From: Synechococcales cyanobacterium GL140_1_metabat_312
Lineage (GTDB): Bacteria > Cyanobacteriota > Cyanobacteriia > Leptolyngbyales > Leptolyngbyaceae
NCBI GenBank assembly: GCA_025351345.1
Contig: JANXWB010000020.1
Coordinates: 1 to 48,877, forward strand
Direction of reading: 5' to 3'
DNA: 48,877 nt
Position numbers and translations under genes: made by a program. This document shows, one piece after another, positions 7,480 through 16,335 of the stretch. The first letter of the stretch is position 1. Every line of letters begins with the position of its first letter. The notes below the pieces were generated by a model. That model saw only the letters and a program-made list of their open reading frames with translations. It did not search any database and had not been told where the DNA came from.

Positions 7480-8643
7480 TCACACCATCCATTTCTGCAA
7501 CGCAGTTTTCAATGCAGAATTAGGCACTTCTTCAATACTAAAAGATTGATTTTTATTCACTCTTTCTAAGGCTTCAAAGAATGCTGTGACTCCAGCCGCT
7601 GGATTACTCGGATGATCCATAATTCCTGTGCCTGCATTCAGAATGACATCATTGCCATAATCCGCGATCGCCCGTGGCACGACACCTGGATGAATACCTG
7701 CGGACGGGACCGGGAACACATTCCGCGATCGCAATGCATCTCGAATGGCTATTTCCTCAGATTTTTCAAAAGGCAAACTCCCGTAGTGAGCTGGATACAA
7801 TACCGCATCAGCACCTGCATGGGCCGCAAGTGTTCCTAAAATTGTCGAATAGTTAAATCCGTGGTCTGGCGCACCACATAGCGCTCCGGCTAAGGCTGGA
7901 TGCATGAAAATAGGGACATTGATTTCAGAATCTTGCGCCAGGGATTCTAATACTGACCAACCATAGGTCAAAGTATTAAATAACAATGCATTTGCACCGT
8001 TTGTGACTAATCGTTTGGCATTGTCAAGAATCTCATGGGCGCGGCCTGTGACATTAATGGCATAGAGAAGTTCTTTACCTGTGGTTTCTTTAGTTTCTAG
8101 AATGACCTTGCGACAAGCTTTAAGCCGATCGATCGTCGGTGCAATTTCTAAATTACCCAGGATTTCGTCATCTTTAATAATGTCCAATCCGGCAGCAGCA
8201 ACGTCCTTTAGAATTCCAGCATGATCGTCAGCCGTTAGGCCCAGCGCAGGTTTAAATATAGCCATCACCAAGGGACGATCGTATACCTTCAGTCTATTGC
8301 GAATACCGGACAACCCGACAGCAGGCATTTGGCCATAATTCGCAGGTAATCGAATGGCCGTTACTTTAGCAGCGCCCGCCATAGAAAACTTGCCAAAGAT
8401 CATCGTCAGCAAACTACCAATATCGCCTTCAGTATTGGCCACGGGAAACTCAATGGTGGCGGTGCTGTGGCCACTATCATGAATAACAACGCTAATCACT
8501 TGGGCGAGATAACGCTGAAAGGAGTCTTCACGATGGGAAAAACGATCGTCCCAACTGCCGACGGTTTGACCGATCGCAATCACTTTAGCTTGCTTTTCAG
8601 CATTAACACCGGGAGGAAAACGGTAATCAACTTGAATGGTCAT
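7480..8643 (-). CDS. mtnW: RuBisCO-like protein, probable 2,3-diketo-5-methylthiopentyl-1-phosphate enolase
   Basis: Form IV RuBisCO-like protein of 387 residues. The carbamate-lysine/metal motif is intact: GLDIIKDDE at ~152-160 (K157, D159, E160). Family elements such as MHPALAG, PSAGIHPG and NAGTGI are present. The RuBisCO loop-6 lysine is absent, so carboxylation is not expected. In the salvage pathway MtnW enolises the MtnB product. The longest ORF starts at 8709 inside mtnD; I prefer the ATG at 8643 (MTIQVDYRFP), 4 bases after the mtnD stop. By eye, the lysine reported as general base in Geobacillus MtnW (K98) aligns with Ala91 here, so the subfamily assignment needs care. Context still favours the enolase role. 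Confidence 0.87.
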   Translation of the reverse strand: MTIQVDYRFPPGVNAEKQAKVIAIGQTVGSWDDRFSHREDSFQRYLAQVISVVIHDSGHSTATIEFPVANTEGDIGSLLTMIFGKFSMAGAAKVTAIRLPANYGQMPAVGLSGIRNRLKVYDRPLVMAIFKPALGLTADDHAGILKDVAAAGLDIIKDDEILGNLEIAPTIDRLKACRKVILETKETTGKELLYAINVTGRAHEILDNAKRLVTNGANALLFNTLTYGWSVLESLAQDSEINVPIFMHPALAGALCGAPDHGFNYSTILGTLAAHAGADAVLYPAHYGSLPFEKSEEIAIRDALRSRNVFPVPSAGIHPGVVPRAIADYGNDVILNAGTGIMDHPSNPAAGVTAFFEALERVNKNQSFSIEEVPNSALKTALQKWMV

Positions 8644-8647
8644 AGCG

Positions 8648-9190
8648 TTATGCACGGAATTTAATAGCGGTAGTTGTATATTCTGGAGTCCAGCCACTGG
8701 TGCCTGCAAAGTATCTTACGGCCTTTACCCGTGAGCGTTCAGTCAAGTAAAACCAATGCTCAGTCCCGGCGGGAACATTAATATATTCAGAGGCTTGTAC
8801 TGTTAATTCAACTTGTGAACCATCCGGTCTGACAAAGCCAAAGATGCCTTCTCCATCGACGATATAGCGCACTTCATCATCGGCATGAGTATGGACATCA
8901 TTGAATTTGGAAAGTAATCCATCGAGATTTGGAACATCAGGGTGGAGAACAATTAAATCTCTGGAGGTATAGCCAAGACTTGTTTTGAGTGATTCAAAAT
9001 AGTGATCTAAACTCACTAATACCTGTTCTTTTTCAGCATCATTTAGAGCCTGACTTTGAAGCAACTGTTGCAATTCAGGATCATCCCCTGTAGTCCAATA
9101 ACTCAGGCCAATATTCAACGGTTCGAGTTCTAATGCGATCGTCTTTAGATCCATCAAACTTCGCCCATCTTCCATCCGTAAAATTGCCAT
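8648..9190 (-). CDS. mtnD: Acireductone dioxygenase
   Basis: 180-residue cupin. The metal ligands are visible: HTHADDE (HxHxxxE) in DVHTHADDEVRYIVDG and the later His in GTEHWFYL. It oxidises acireductone with O2 to formate and 4-methylthio-2-oxobutanoate (Fe form), the last step before transamination to methionine. It is the first gene of the minus-strand cluster mtnD-mtnW-mtnX-mtnB and is separated by only 75 bases from the end of mrdA upstream, so its promoter must lie in that gap or the cluster is read through from mrdA. No SAM-type riboswitch was recognised there. Confidence 0.94.
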   Translation of the reverse strand: MAILRMEDGRSLMDLKTIALELEPLNIGLSYWTTGDDPELQQLLQSQALNDAEKEQVLVSLDHYFESLKTSLGYTSRDLIVLHPDVPNLDGLLSKFNDVHTHADDEVRYIVDGEGIFGFVRPDGSQVELTVQASEYINVPAGTEHWFYLTERSRVKAVRYFAGTSGWTPEYTTTAIKFRA

Positions 9191-9265
9191 CTCGCTGCTC
9201 CCAAACTCTCTAGTTCATGCTGTTTAGACCAATCATTATAGAGAATTATCGGGAGTTAGAGGGTT

Positions 9266-11095
9266 TCATTGATTCCCTTTTTTCTCATTATGCAATTTTT
9301 TGTCCACGTCATCTTTAGCCGCATTTTTAAGGGTAAAATAGGATTCAATCACCTGTTTAACCTTCGGTCCCATCAACGATCCACCGCCGCCGCCCGTCCG
9401 TTCGGCAAAAGCCACCACCACAATTTCAGGCTTCTGAATCGGACCATAGCCACCAAACCAAGTATTCGAGCCATCCCCCAAATCCTCCGAGGTGCCGCTC
9501 TTCCCCGCGATCGCGATCGGTCCACCCCCCAGCGGACTCCCCGAGCCATATTCAATAACGCCTCGCAATCCTTCCTGGATAATCGCTATCGTTTTAGGCT
9601 TCATTTTAAGATCTTCGCGCCAATTACGAGCTTCCTCGTTATCCTTCAACAAATGAGGCTTCACCCGAAATCCATTATTAGCCGCCACCGAAAACATTAC
9701 CGCCACCTGAAGCGGACTGGTCAACAACGCACCCTGACCGATCGACATATTGATCGCATCCCCAATGGTCCACTCCTGGTTGTACGTCTTCAATTTCCAA
9801 GCCCGATCGGGAACTAGTCCTGGGTCATCCTCATCATTCAAATCAATTCCCGTCAATCTCCCCAACCCAAAGCGCCGACTCCAACTAATAATCGGATCGC
9901 CACCCATTTTTTGAGCCACCTGATAGAAAAAAGTATCACTACTATTTGCGATCGCCTCCGGAAACCCAAGCGGTCCAAATCCAGCATGATTCCATTCGCC
10001 AAACGTGGTGCTACCAACGGTTATGGATGGATAGGTCTGATACACCTCATCGCCTGTAAATCCACCGCCTTCCATGGCCGCTGCTGTGGTGATAATTTTA
10101 AAGGTACTGGCAGGCGGGAAGGTCTGAAGATTTCGGTTAATAAAAGGATGGTCAAGCGCAGTCAAACGTGCCCAAGCCTCTGCACTTAGGGGTTTGGCGA
10201 AAATATTAGGGTCGAAGCCAGGATTGCTGACCATGGCTAAAATCGCACCATTACTCGGGTCCATCGCAATAATAGATCCCGTCATGCCTACAAGAGCCTC
10301 GGTCGCCGCACGTTGTAAATCTATATCAAGGGTAAGAGTGATTTCTTTTCCGGCCCGGCTAGGTTTGTCTTGTAAAATCTGGACCATATCTCCGGCCCCA
10401 TTCACTTCCAACTGTTGACCACCGCCTTCGCCCCGCAGTTGGTCTTCATAACTCGATTCAATCCCCATTTTACCGACTACTTCACCCAGACGATAGCCTT
10501 TGGATTTGAGTTTTTCGTATTGTTCATCTGTCAGTTCTCCGGTGTAGCCTAAAACATGAGCCGCTAAATCACCATATTTATATTCTCGGGTGGTCTCACC
10601 ATCGACTTTTACGCCTTGGAGTTCGGAATTACTTTCAGCGATCATCGTCATCTGAGCGGGAGTGATATTGCCCGCGACTTTAACCCGATACAGTGACTCA
10701 TAACCAGCCTGAACTAGACGTTTTTCTAATTCAGCTTGGGGTTTATTAAGAATTAAAGAGAGTTTAGCCAGTGTTTTTGGCCAGTCTTCTTTTTTTTGCT
10801 CTATGGGCCAGAGATACAGCGAATGCGTTAAACGACTGCCCGCTAAAATGTGACCTTTACGATCGAGAATGCTGCCTCGTTCTGGTGTTCTTGAAATTAG
10901 TCGTACCCGATTGTTATGGGCACGATAGCGGTTTTGACTGCCTTCTACAAGCTGAAGATAGATTAACCGGGAACCTAAACCGCCCAAAATCATGGTGCCG
11001 CAGAACATCATCATAAAAATCGACTGACGTGCGTGGCCTACTCTACGAGAACTGGCGCGGGAACTAGCGCGATCGTGGGTAAAAGGAGGTTGCAT
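9266..11095 (-). CDS. mrdA: Penicillin-binding protein 2 (peptidoglycan transpeptidase)
   Basis: 609 residues, class B PBP. One membrane anchor (~27-50, FMMMFCGTMILGGLGSRLIY) is followed by the PBP dimerisation domain (RGSILDRKGHILA at ~73-85) and the transpeptidase domain. Catalytic motifs: STFK at 330-333 (nucleophile Ser330), SSD at 385-387, and KSGT at 532-535. Ordering and length match PBP2, which crosslinks peptidoglycan during elongation with RodA and MreBCD; none of those genes is nearby. The C-terminal ~20 residues are Lys/Asp-rich and variable. It is transcribed divergently from potA. Confidence 0.93.
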   Translation of the reverse strand: MQPPFTHDRASSRASSRRVGHARQSIFMMMFCGTMILGGLGSRLIYLQLVEGSQNRYRAHNNRVRLISRTPERGSILDRKGHILAGSRLTHSLYLWPIEQKKEDWPKTLAKLSLILNKPQAELEKRLVQAGYESLYRVKVAGNITPAQMTMIAESNSELQGVKVDGETTREYKYGDLAAHVLGYTGELTDEQYEKLKSKGYRLGEVVGKMGIESSYEDQLRGEGGGQQLEVNGAGDMVQILQDKPSRAGKEITLTLDIDLQRAATEALVGMTGSIIAMDPSNGAILAMVSNPGFDPNIFAKPLSAEAWARLTALDHPFINRNLQTFPPASTFKIITTAAAMEGGGFTGDEVYQTYPSITVGSTTFGEWNHAGFGPLGFPEAIANSSDTFFYQVAQKMGGDPIISWSRRFGLGRLTGIDLNDEDDPGLVPDRAWKLKTYNQEWTIGDAINMSIGQGALLTSPLQVAVMFSVAANNGFRVKPHLLKDNEEARNWREDLKMKPKTIAIIQEGLRGVIEYGSGSPLGGGPIAIAGKSGTSEDLGDGSNTWFGGYGPIQKPEIVVVAFAERTGGGGGSLMGPKVKQVIESYFTLKNAAKDDVDKKLHNEKKGNQ

Positions 11096-11149
11096 AGGTT
11101 GAAGGAATCAAGAAGAATTTGACCCGAGACAGATCCCGAGACGCCTGTT

Positions 11150-11177
11150 AATATAGCGTCAATATACCGCGAATATA
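11150..11177. promoter_or_regulatory. Three AATATA boxes at 11-bp intervals
   Basis: AATATA occurs at 11150-11155, 11161-11166 and 11172-11177, one helical turn apart, in the divergent mrdA-potA region and 55 bases upstream of mrdA. On the mrdA strand each reads TATATT, a fair -10 hexamer. They may be iterated regulator sites or overlapping -10 elements for mrdA. Confidence 0.35.
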
Positions 11178-11342
11178 CGGATAAATCCTCATCCAAACGC
11201 GGGTCTGATATCTGCGTCTCGAAGAATTTATACCAAGTAATCTGCGACCAATTTCACGGTGTTGGGTACAATGGCGTAGTATTAAGCTCAATAGAAAGCA
11301 TTAAGCTCACAGAAAGCACATTTTTAGGCTTCATCCTAATCT

Positions 11343-12488
11343 ATGGTCCCTTCTTTATCTCCCTCAGACCCCGAATTGAATGATGATTTGGACATCGAAT
11401 TCCGTAAAGTTTTCAAAAGCTTTGACGGTGAAGTTGCTGTGGGCGGAGTAGATGTTGAAATTCGTCGAGCTGAATTCTTCAGCATTTTAGGGCCGTCGGG
11501 TTGTGGAAAAACGACGCTGTTACGCTTGATTGCAGGATTTGAGACCCCAACATCTGGAGAGTTGTTAATTCGCAAGGTTTCAATGCTGGGGGTTCCGCCC
11601 TATCGTCGCCCCGTTAATACGGTGTTCCAGAGTTATGCGCTGTTTAGTCATTTGACGGTGGAAGATAATATTGCGTTTGGGCTGAAGATTAAAAAACTAG
11701 GCCGTGGTGAGATTCAAGATAGAGTCAGGGAGACGCTGCGGTTAGTGAAGCTCGAAGCGCTTGCTAAACGGTTTCCAGAGCAACTTTCTGGCGGACAACA
11801 GCAACGAGTGGCTTTGGCAAGGGCGTTAGTGAATCGTCCCATGGTGTTGCTATTAGATGAGCCACTGGGTGCCTTGGATCTGAAGCTGCGGAAGGAAATG
11901 CAGCTTGAATTGAAGCGTCTCCATCAGAAACTAAACATTACTTTTGTTATGGTGACGCACGATCAAGAAGAAGCTTTGACCATGAGCGATCGGATTGCGG
12001 TGATGAATGGTGGAAAAGTGGAACAAATCGGGACCCCCAGTCAAATTTACGATCGGCCCCAGAGTCAATTTGTGGCCGAGTTCATTGGGGATACTAATAT
12101 CATTGCGGGCAAAATTGAAGGCTCCCATCCATCCATGTTGTGGGTCAAGTGTGATGAGGGCGAGCTGTTTCAAGTCCAACCAATTTCTACGGGAAGTAAG
12201 GTGTTAACTTCGGGCCGAGTGGTGATTAATTTGCGACCGGAAAAGGTGCAACTATTACGATCGGACCCGCGTACTAATGGGACAAATTTGGATGGTAAGA
12301 ATTGTTTTGAAGGTTCGTTGGTAAGCACATTATATTTAGGAACTCATGTGAATTGTGTCATTCGATTGCGATCGGGACGGACATTGTTAGTCCGACAACC
12401 ATCGCCGGACGTTGTTTCTAAAATTGCAGGTCCCGTCTACGTCGTGTGGGGTCCCCACGATTGTTTGGCGTTGCCAGTTCCGGACTGA
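11343..12488 (+). CDS. potA: Polyamine ABC transporter ATP-binding protein
   Basis: 381 residues. Walker A GPSGCGKTT is at 50-58, Q-loop near FQSYALF, signature LSGGQQQRVALARAL at 148-162, Walker B LLLDEPLGALD at ~169-179, and the switch His in VTHDQEE at 206. The C-terminal ~130 residues form the TOBE/OB domain typical of the CUT1/POPT group to which PotA belongs. It energises uptake of spermidine/putrescine-like substrates across the inner membrane. First gene of potA-potD-potB-potC, spaced 50-60 bases apart, presumably one operon. Substrate assignment rests on the binding protein and permeases and is not proven. Confidence 0.9.
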   Translation: MVPSLSPSDPELNDDLDIEFRKVFKSFDGEVAVGGVDVEIRRAEFFSILGPSGCGKTTLLRLIAGFETPTSGELLIRKVSMLGVPPYRRPVNTVFQSYALFSHLTVEDNIAFGLKIKKLGRGEIQDRVRETLRLVKLEALAKRFPEQLSGGQQQRVALARALVNRPMVLLLDEPLGALDLKLRKEMQLELKRLHQKLNITFVMVTHDQEEALTMSDRIAVMNGGKVEQIGTPSQIYDRPQSQFVAEFIGDTNIIAGKIEGSHPSMLWVKCDEGELFQVQPISTGSKVLTSGRVVINLRPEKVQLLRSDPRTNGTNLDGKNCFEGSLVSTLYLGTHVNCVIRLRSGRTLLVRQPSPDVVSKIAGPVYVVWGPHDCLALPVPD

Positions 12489-12547
12489 GCCTGTTTATTG
12501 TTTAGTCTTTTGTTGATTTAGTCTTTTTGTTTTGTTGGTTTCTAGCG

Positions 12548-13675
12548 ATGGATCCTGAACTATTCTTACCTAAACCTCGATCGCGCCGTCAATTTCTTAA
12601 GATGGCAGCCTCTGGTGCATTTGGATTGGGGTTGTCTCAAATGTTGTCGGGTTGTGGGTGGCAGTTAGGCAATGTGCGATCGGGTCAGAGCAACACTAGT
12701 TCTCCAAATGAATTGTTTTTGTACACCTGGGCACAATATGTTGATGAAGAATTACTGAAAGATTTCCGTCGTGTGACGGGACTGCGGACTATTCGTGAAT
12801 TGTTTGACTCGAATGAAAAAATGATGGCGGCATTGCAAGCGGGCAAGGGGCAAACATTCAGTGTGCTTTATCCGAGTGAATACTTTATTCCAAAACTTAT
12901 AAAAGCAAATTTATTGGCTGAATTGGATCACGATCGAGTTCAAGGGCTTGATAATTTGATGCCACAATTTCGCCGATCGGCAGGAGATTGGGATAATCAT
13001 TATGGAGTTCCTTTTGCGTGGGGAACAACAGGATTAATTTATAATCAAGAAAAGATTCCTGAAGGTATTGAAGATTGGGATTATCTTTGGAAAAACAAGG
13101 AAAAGCTGACTCGAAAAATGACTTTACTCGATGATTCTCGTGAAGTTTTGGGATGTGCATTAAAATCACTAAACTATAGTCTTAATGAAGTAAATACCGA
13201 TCGGCTTAAGAAAGCCTATGAAAAATTGACTATCTTGAAACCTCATATTGCAAGTTTTACAACCGATGGGTGGCGAACTCAGCTTGCGTCGGGAGATCTG
13301 TGGGTGGCGATGGGATATTCGTCAGATGCGATCGGGCTTTTAAAAGAAAACCCAAAACTACGCTATGTTGTACCAAAACCCGGAGCCTCGCGCTGGAGTG
13401 ATTGGATGGTTATTCCTAAAGCGGCTCCAAATCCGAATGCCGCCTATCAATGGATCAATTATCTTTTGAAACCCGATATAGCGGCAAGTGTAGCTCAACG
13501 ATTGGCCGTAACAACGCCTAACGCGAGTGCCATTCCATTACTGCCTCAAGAATTACAACACAATACGGTTAGCTATCCGACAGTAGAGGTGATGGCGCGA
13601 TGTGAAAGCATGACAGCGCTGACGGACGAGGCCGAGAAACTTTATGATAAGTATTGGACGCAGCTTACGAGTTGA
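12548..13675 (+). CDS. potD: Polyamine ABC transporter substrate-binding lipoprotein
   Basis: 375 residues from the ATG at 12548; a TTG at 12527 only adds seven residues. The N-terminus carries a twin-arginine motif (SRRQFLK) and a lipobox-like MLSGCG, so it is probably a Tat-exported lipoprotein. The mature protein is a type II periplasmic binding fold: LFLYTWAQYVDEELLKDF at its start is the PotD/PotF hallmark (NWxxYI/D..LL..F), and later GVPFAWGTTGLIYN and WVAMGYSSDA also fit. The order A-D-B-C differs from the potABCD order of E. coli. It delivers substrate to PotB/PotC. Confidence 0.88.
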   Translation: MDPELFLPKPRSRRQFLKMAASGAFGLGLSQMLSGCGWQLGNVRSGQSNTSSPNELFLYTWAQYVDEELLKDFRRVTGLRTIRELFDSNEKMMAALQAGKGQTFSVLYPSEYFIPKLIKANLLAELDHDRVQGLDNLMPQFRRSAGDWDNHYGVPFAWGTTGLIYNQEKIPEGIEDWDYLWKNKEKLTRKMTLLDDSREVLGCALKSLNYSLNEVNTDRLKKAYEKLTILKPHIASFTTDGWRTQLASGDLWVAMGYSSDAIGLLKENPKLRYVVPKPGASRWSDWMVIPKAAPNPNAAYQWINYLLKPDIAASVAQRLAVTTPNASAIPLLPQELQHNTVSYPTVEVMARCESMTALTDEAEKLYDKYWTQLTS

Positions 13676-13725
13676 TGGGGCGAGTTGGTGGGAATTGAAC
13701 ACTTATTATTTATCAATTTAGTATT

Positions 13726-14607
13726 ATGGCTTCTTCTCCCTTCTCTAATTCATCCAAATCGTGGTCGCAGAGACTAGAGCCATTTTTGATGTTGGTTCCA
13801 GCAGGGCTATGGTTATTTCTGCTTTTGATATTACCGACTTTACTAATTTTTGAGTTGAGCTTAGTGCCAGGAATTAAACCTGGAGATTTAGTAAATCCGT
13901 CAAGTTTAGTCAACTACTTTAAAATTTTTGAGCCATCCGTATTGTGGGTAATCTTACGATCGATCGGTCTTTCTATAGCAACCACTTTATTCTGTTTGAT
14001 TCTTGGGTTTCCAGTAGCCTATTGGATTGCATTACTGGCCCCAAAACGCTGGCAAAATCTATTGTTGTTAGGATTTGTCTTACCATTATGGACCTCCTCG
14101 TTACTACGGACCTATGCCTGGATTAGCATTCTGCGACCGACAGGAGTATTGAATACACTATTAATGATATTACATTTACCAACAGTAGATGTAATGAATC
14201 AACTTCCGGCTGTTTTAGTTGGAATGACCTATAGTCTTTTACCCTATATGGTATTGATTTTGTATTCATCCCTCGAAAAAATCGATCGTCGCCTTCTTGA
14301 AGCCGCTGCTGATTTGGGCGCCCCGCCTAAAGATGTTTTTGTGAATATCACTGTGCCACAAGCATTACCTGGAATTGCCGCAGGGGTTTTGTTGGTCTTT
14401 ATTAATGCGATCGGAGACTTTGTAAATCCTGAACTTTTAGGTGGACCATCGAGTATGACGGCTGCTCGTTTGTTGTATAGCAGATTCCTGGGAGCCTCAC
14501 CTGACTGGGGAATGGGCAGTGCTCTTAGCGCATTACTTATTATGCTAGTCACCTTAGTAATTGTCTGCTTAATCAAATATGGTGACAAAAACGCCCGAGC
14601 CATTTAG
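13726..14607 (+). CDS. potB: Polyamine ABC transporter permease
   Basis: 293 residues, about six membrane segments (first at ~22-44, LMLVPAGLWLFLLLILPTL). The cytoplasmic EAA loop, which docks on PotA, is visible as EAAADLGAPPKDVFVNITVP followed by LPGI. Sequence and gene position match PotB. The gene begins 50 bases after potD and ends 55 bases before potC. Confidence 0.9.
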   Translation: MASSPFSNSSKSWSQRLEPFLMLVPAGLWLFLLLILPTLLIFELSLVPGIKPGDLVNPSSLVNYFKIFEPSVLWVILRSIGLSIATTLFCLILGFPVAYWIALLAPKRWQNLLLLGFVLPLWTSSLLRTYAWISILRPTGVLNTLLMILHLPTVDVMNQLPAVLVGMTYSLLPYMVLILYSSLEKIDRRLLEAAADLGAPPKDVFVNITVPQALPGIAAGVLLVFINAIGDFVNPELLGGPSSMTAARLLYSRFLGASPDWGMGSALSALLIMLVTLVIVCLIKYGDKNARAI

Positions 14608-14662
14608 ACAATACGACTTCTAATCCAAACTCGCTCACCCAAATTCTCCAATCTAAAATCTG

Positions 14663-15493
14663 ATGGTTATTTCAAAAGCTAATTTATCTCTCCGATTGAA
14701 GGGTATTCCTCAGCCCGTCTGGCAAGCTTGGTGGACAGTATTGATGTTTGGATTCATGTATTTGCCGATCGCAGTGTTGGCTTTTTATAGTTTCAATGAA
14801 TCGGCTATCAGCGCAAAATGGACTGGGTTTTCATTTAAATGGTATTCTCGGTTTTTTCACGATGAACGCATTTTGCAAGCCCTATCCGATAGTTTACAAG
14901 TGGCCCTAGGTTCAGTCACGATCGCCGCATTTTTCGGGACATTAATGGCTGTGGGGCTAGCACGCTATCGCTTTTGGGGACGAGATATCTATCAGAATGT
15001 GGTGTATTTACCTCTAATTATTCCAGATATTTCCATTGCTGTGGCGACATTGGTTTTTTTAGCAGCCATGACTGTGCCCTTGAGTTTGGGGACCATTGTC
15101 GCAAGCCATGTGGTGTTTTGTTTGGCCTATGTTTCCTTAGCAGTTTCGACCCGAATTAATAGTCTAGATTCACACCTCGAAGAAGCGGCTCAAGATCTAG
15201 GTGCAACGCCGTTTGAATCCTTTCGACTGGTATTATTACCGCAGTTGTACCCAGCGATTATTTCGGGTTGTTTGTTAGCGTTTGTATGCAGTATGGATGA
15301 CTTTTTGATTGCGAGTTTTACGGCAGGTGGTGGCATCAATACCTTACCCATGGAAATTTACAGCCGTATTCGTACGAATCTCACACCTGATCTCAATGCG
15401 CTGAGTGTGGTGTTGATTGTGACTTCGAGTCTGGGAGTGCTGTTGGCGGAGTTCATTCGTCGTCAGTCTCAGGCAAAACGATCGCGAGTTTAG
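14663..15493 (+). CDS. potC: Polyamine ABC transporter permease
   Basis: 276 residues, about six membrane segments; the first (~25-46) ends in the LAFYSFNES motif common in PotC. The EAA loop reads EEAAQDLGATPFESFRLVLLP followed by QLYPAI. It forms the heteromeric channel with PotB. Last gene of the operon; the next gene is convergent 40 bases away. Confidence 0.9.
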   Translation: MVISKANLSLRLKGIPQPVWQAWWTVLMFGFMYLPIAVLAFYSFNESAISAKWTGFSFKWYSRFFHDERILQALSDSLQVALGSVTIAAFFGTLMAVGLARYRFWGRDIYQNVVYLPLIIPDISIAVATLVFLAAMTVPLSLGTIVASHVVFCLAYVSLAVSTRINSLDSHLEEAAQDLGATPFESFRLVLLPQLYPAIISGCLLAFVCSMDDFLIASFTAGGGINTLPMEIYSRIRTNLTPDLNALSVVLIVTSSLGVLLAEFIRRQSQAKRSRV

Positions 15494-15533
15494 CTGAGTT
15501 TAATCTGTGGGCCGCTTTAAATCTAAATTTAGA

Positions 15534-16205
15534 CTATGCCTGTTGTTCTGGCTCATCAAAAATAGCGGCGTAGTCAAAGACAAACGATCTCGGATGACGA
15601 ATAATGTCAAAGCCCAGCTTTAAAACTGTCTCAGCGGGGAAGGTTGCAATAGCGATCGCTTTGAGTTGCTGGGGACGCAGGAAGGGATGCTGAATGAAAT
15701 AGGTCCGTCTAGCAAAGAAAATATCGACATCTCGGGGAATAATTTTTTCATTCAAACGATGGGCAACTTGAATCGGTTTGATGTATTGACCATAAAATTG
15801 CTCTTGATTATGCTGTAGGTAGTAAAGCCGCTCATGTTCGTGCCAGCTCATGCTAAACAGTAAGGTGACCACTTCAAACCCTAGGACATAGCAAAGAATG
15901 GGGTTACGATCGTCTTGGCGGACAAAAAGCTGGAGTGCAGACTTGAGAAAATTGGACGCTTCAGATCTGGAATCTTGCAAGGCGTGCAGATAAAACTGGC
16001 TCACATAGGCTTGAATTAGATCAGGTGTGAGGGAAGAATTTGGGCGGTGCAGGCGCTTGAGATGGTATTCGACAGCGGCTTTAAGATTGCAGGCGTTAAG
16101 AATACGGTCGATTGTTTTGTCGGCAGTATAACCCCGAAGCAAATGGCTTTGGCGAGGTAAGTCAACAGAAGATAGATCGTCGATGGCACGAAAGGAGAGA
16201 GCCAT
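15534..16205 (-). CDS. Conserved hypothetical protein, function unknown
   Basis: 223 residues from ATG 16205; the longest ORF uses a GTG at 16229. I do not recognise the family. It is soluble, apparently all-helical, rich in aromatic residues and His (SMSWHEHERLYYLQHNQEQFYGQY at its centre, in part), with no signal peptide and only two Cys (one in LNACNLKA, one in ILCYVLG). The C-terminus is acidic (DEPEQQA). It is divergent from the small Cys-rich gene with a 130-base spacer and convergent with potC. The coding reading is supported by length and composition only. Confidence 0.6.
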   Translation of the reverse strand: MALSFRAIDDLSSVDLPRQSHLLRGYTADKTIDRILNACNLKAAVEYHLKRLHRPNSSLTPDLIQAYVSQFYLHALQDSRSEASNFLKSALQLFVRQDDRNPILCYVLGFEVVTLLFSMSWHEHERLYYLQHNQEQFYGQYIKPIQVAHRLNEKIIPRDVDIFFARRTYFIQHPFLRPQQLKAIAIATFPAETVLKLGFDIIRHPRSFVFDYAAIFDEPEQQA

Positions 16206-16299
16206 GGTGAAGTTGGGGGTGAGTTGCACAAGAGTAATGTAATTCTTTTCAGACTTTTATGCAGTCTTCAGGATGGTTAGAGATGCAGTTCGATGAGAT

Positions 16300-16305
16300 T
16301 ATAAT
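16300..16305 (+). promoter_or_regulatory. -10 box of the small Cys-rich gene
   Basis: TATAAT at 16300-16305 lies 31 bases upstream of the ATG at 16336 in the divergent spacer. No good -35 hexamer is seen at the expected distance, so confidence is limited. Confidence 0.4.
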
Positions 16306-16335
16306 AATAAATCTGTCATTAGTGGAGAAGTTGCA

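Noticed and set aside
9191-9265. Possible SAM riboswitch upstream of mtnD
   Set aside because: The gap is only 75 bases and shows none of the conserved helices I would expect.
9269-9817. 182-codon ORF antisense to mrdA
   Set aside because: Lies wholly within PBP2, whose catalytic motifs are intact; peptide is Arg/His-rich shadow of the opposite strand.
11266-11279. GTA-N8-TAG resembling an NtcA box upstream of potA
   Set aside because: Last base deviates from GTA-N8-TAC and no -10 element lies at the right distance.
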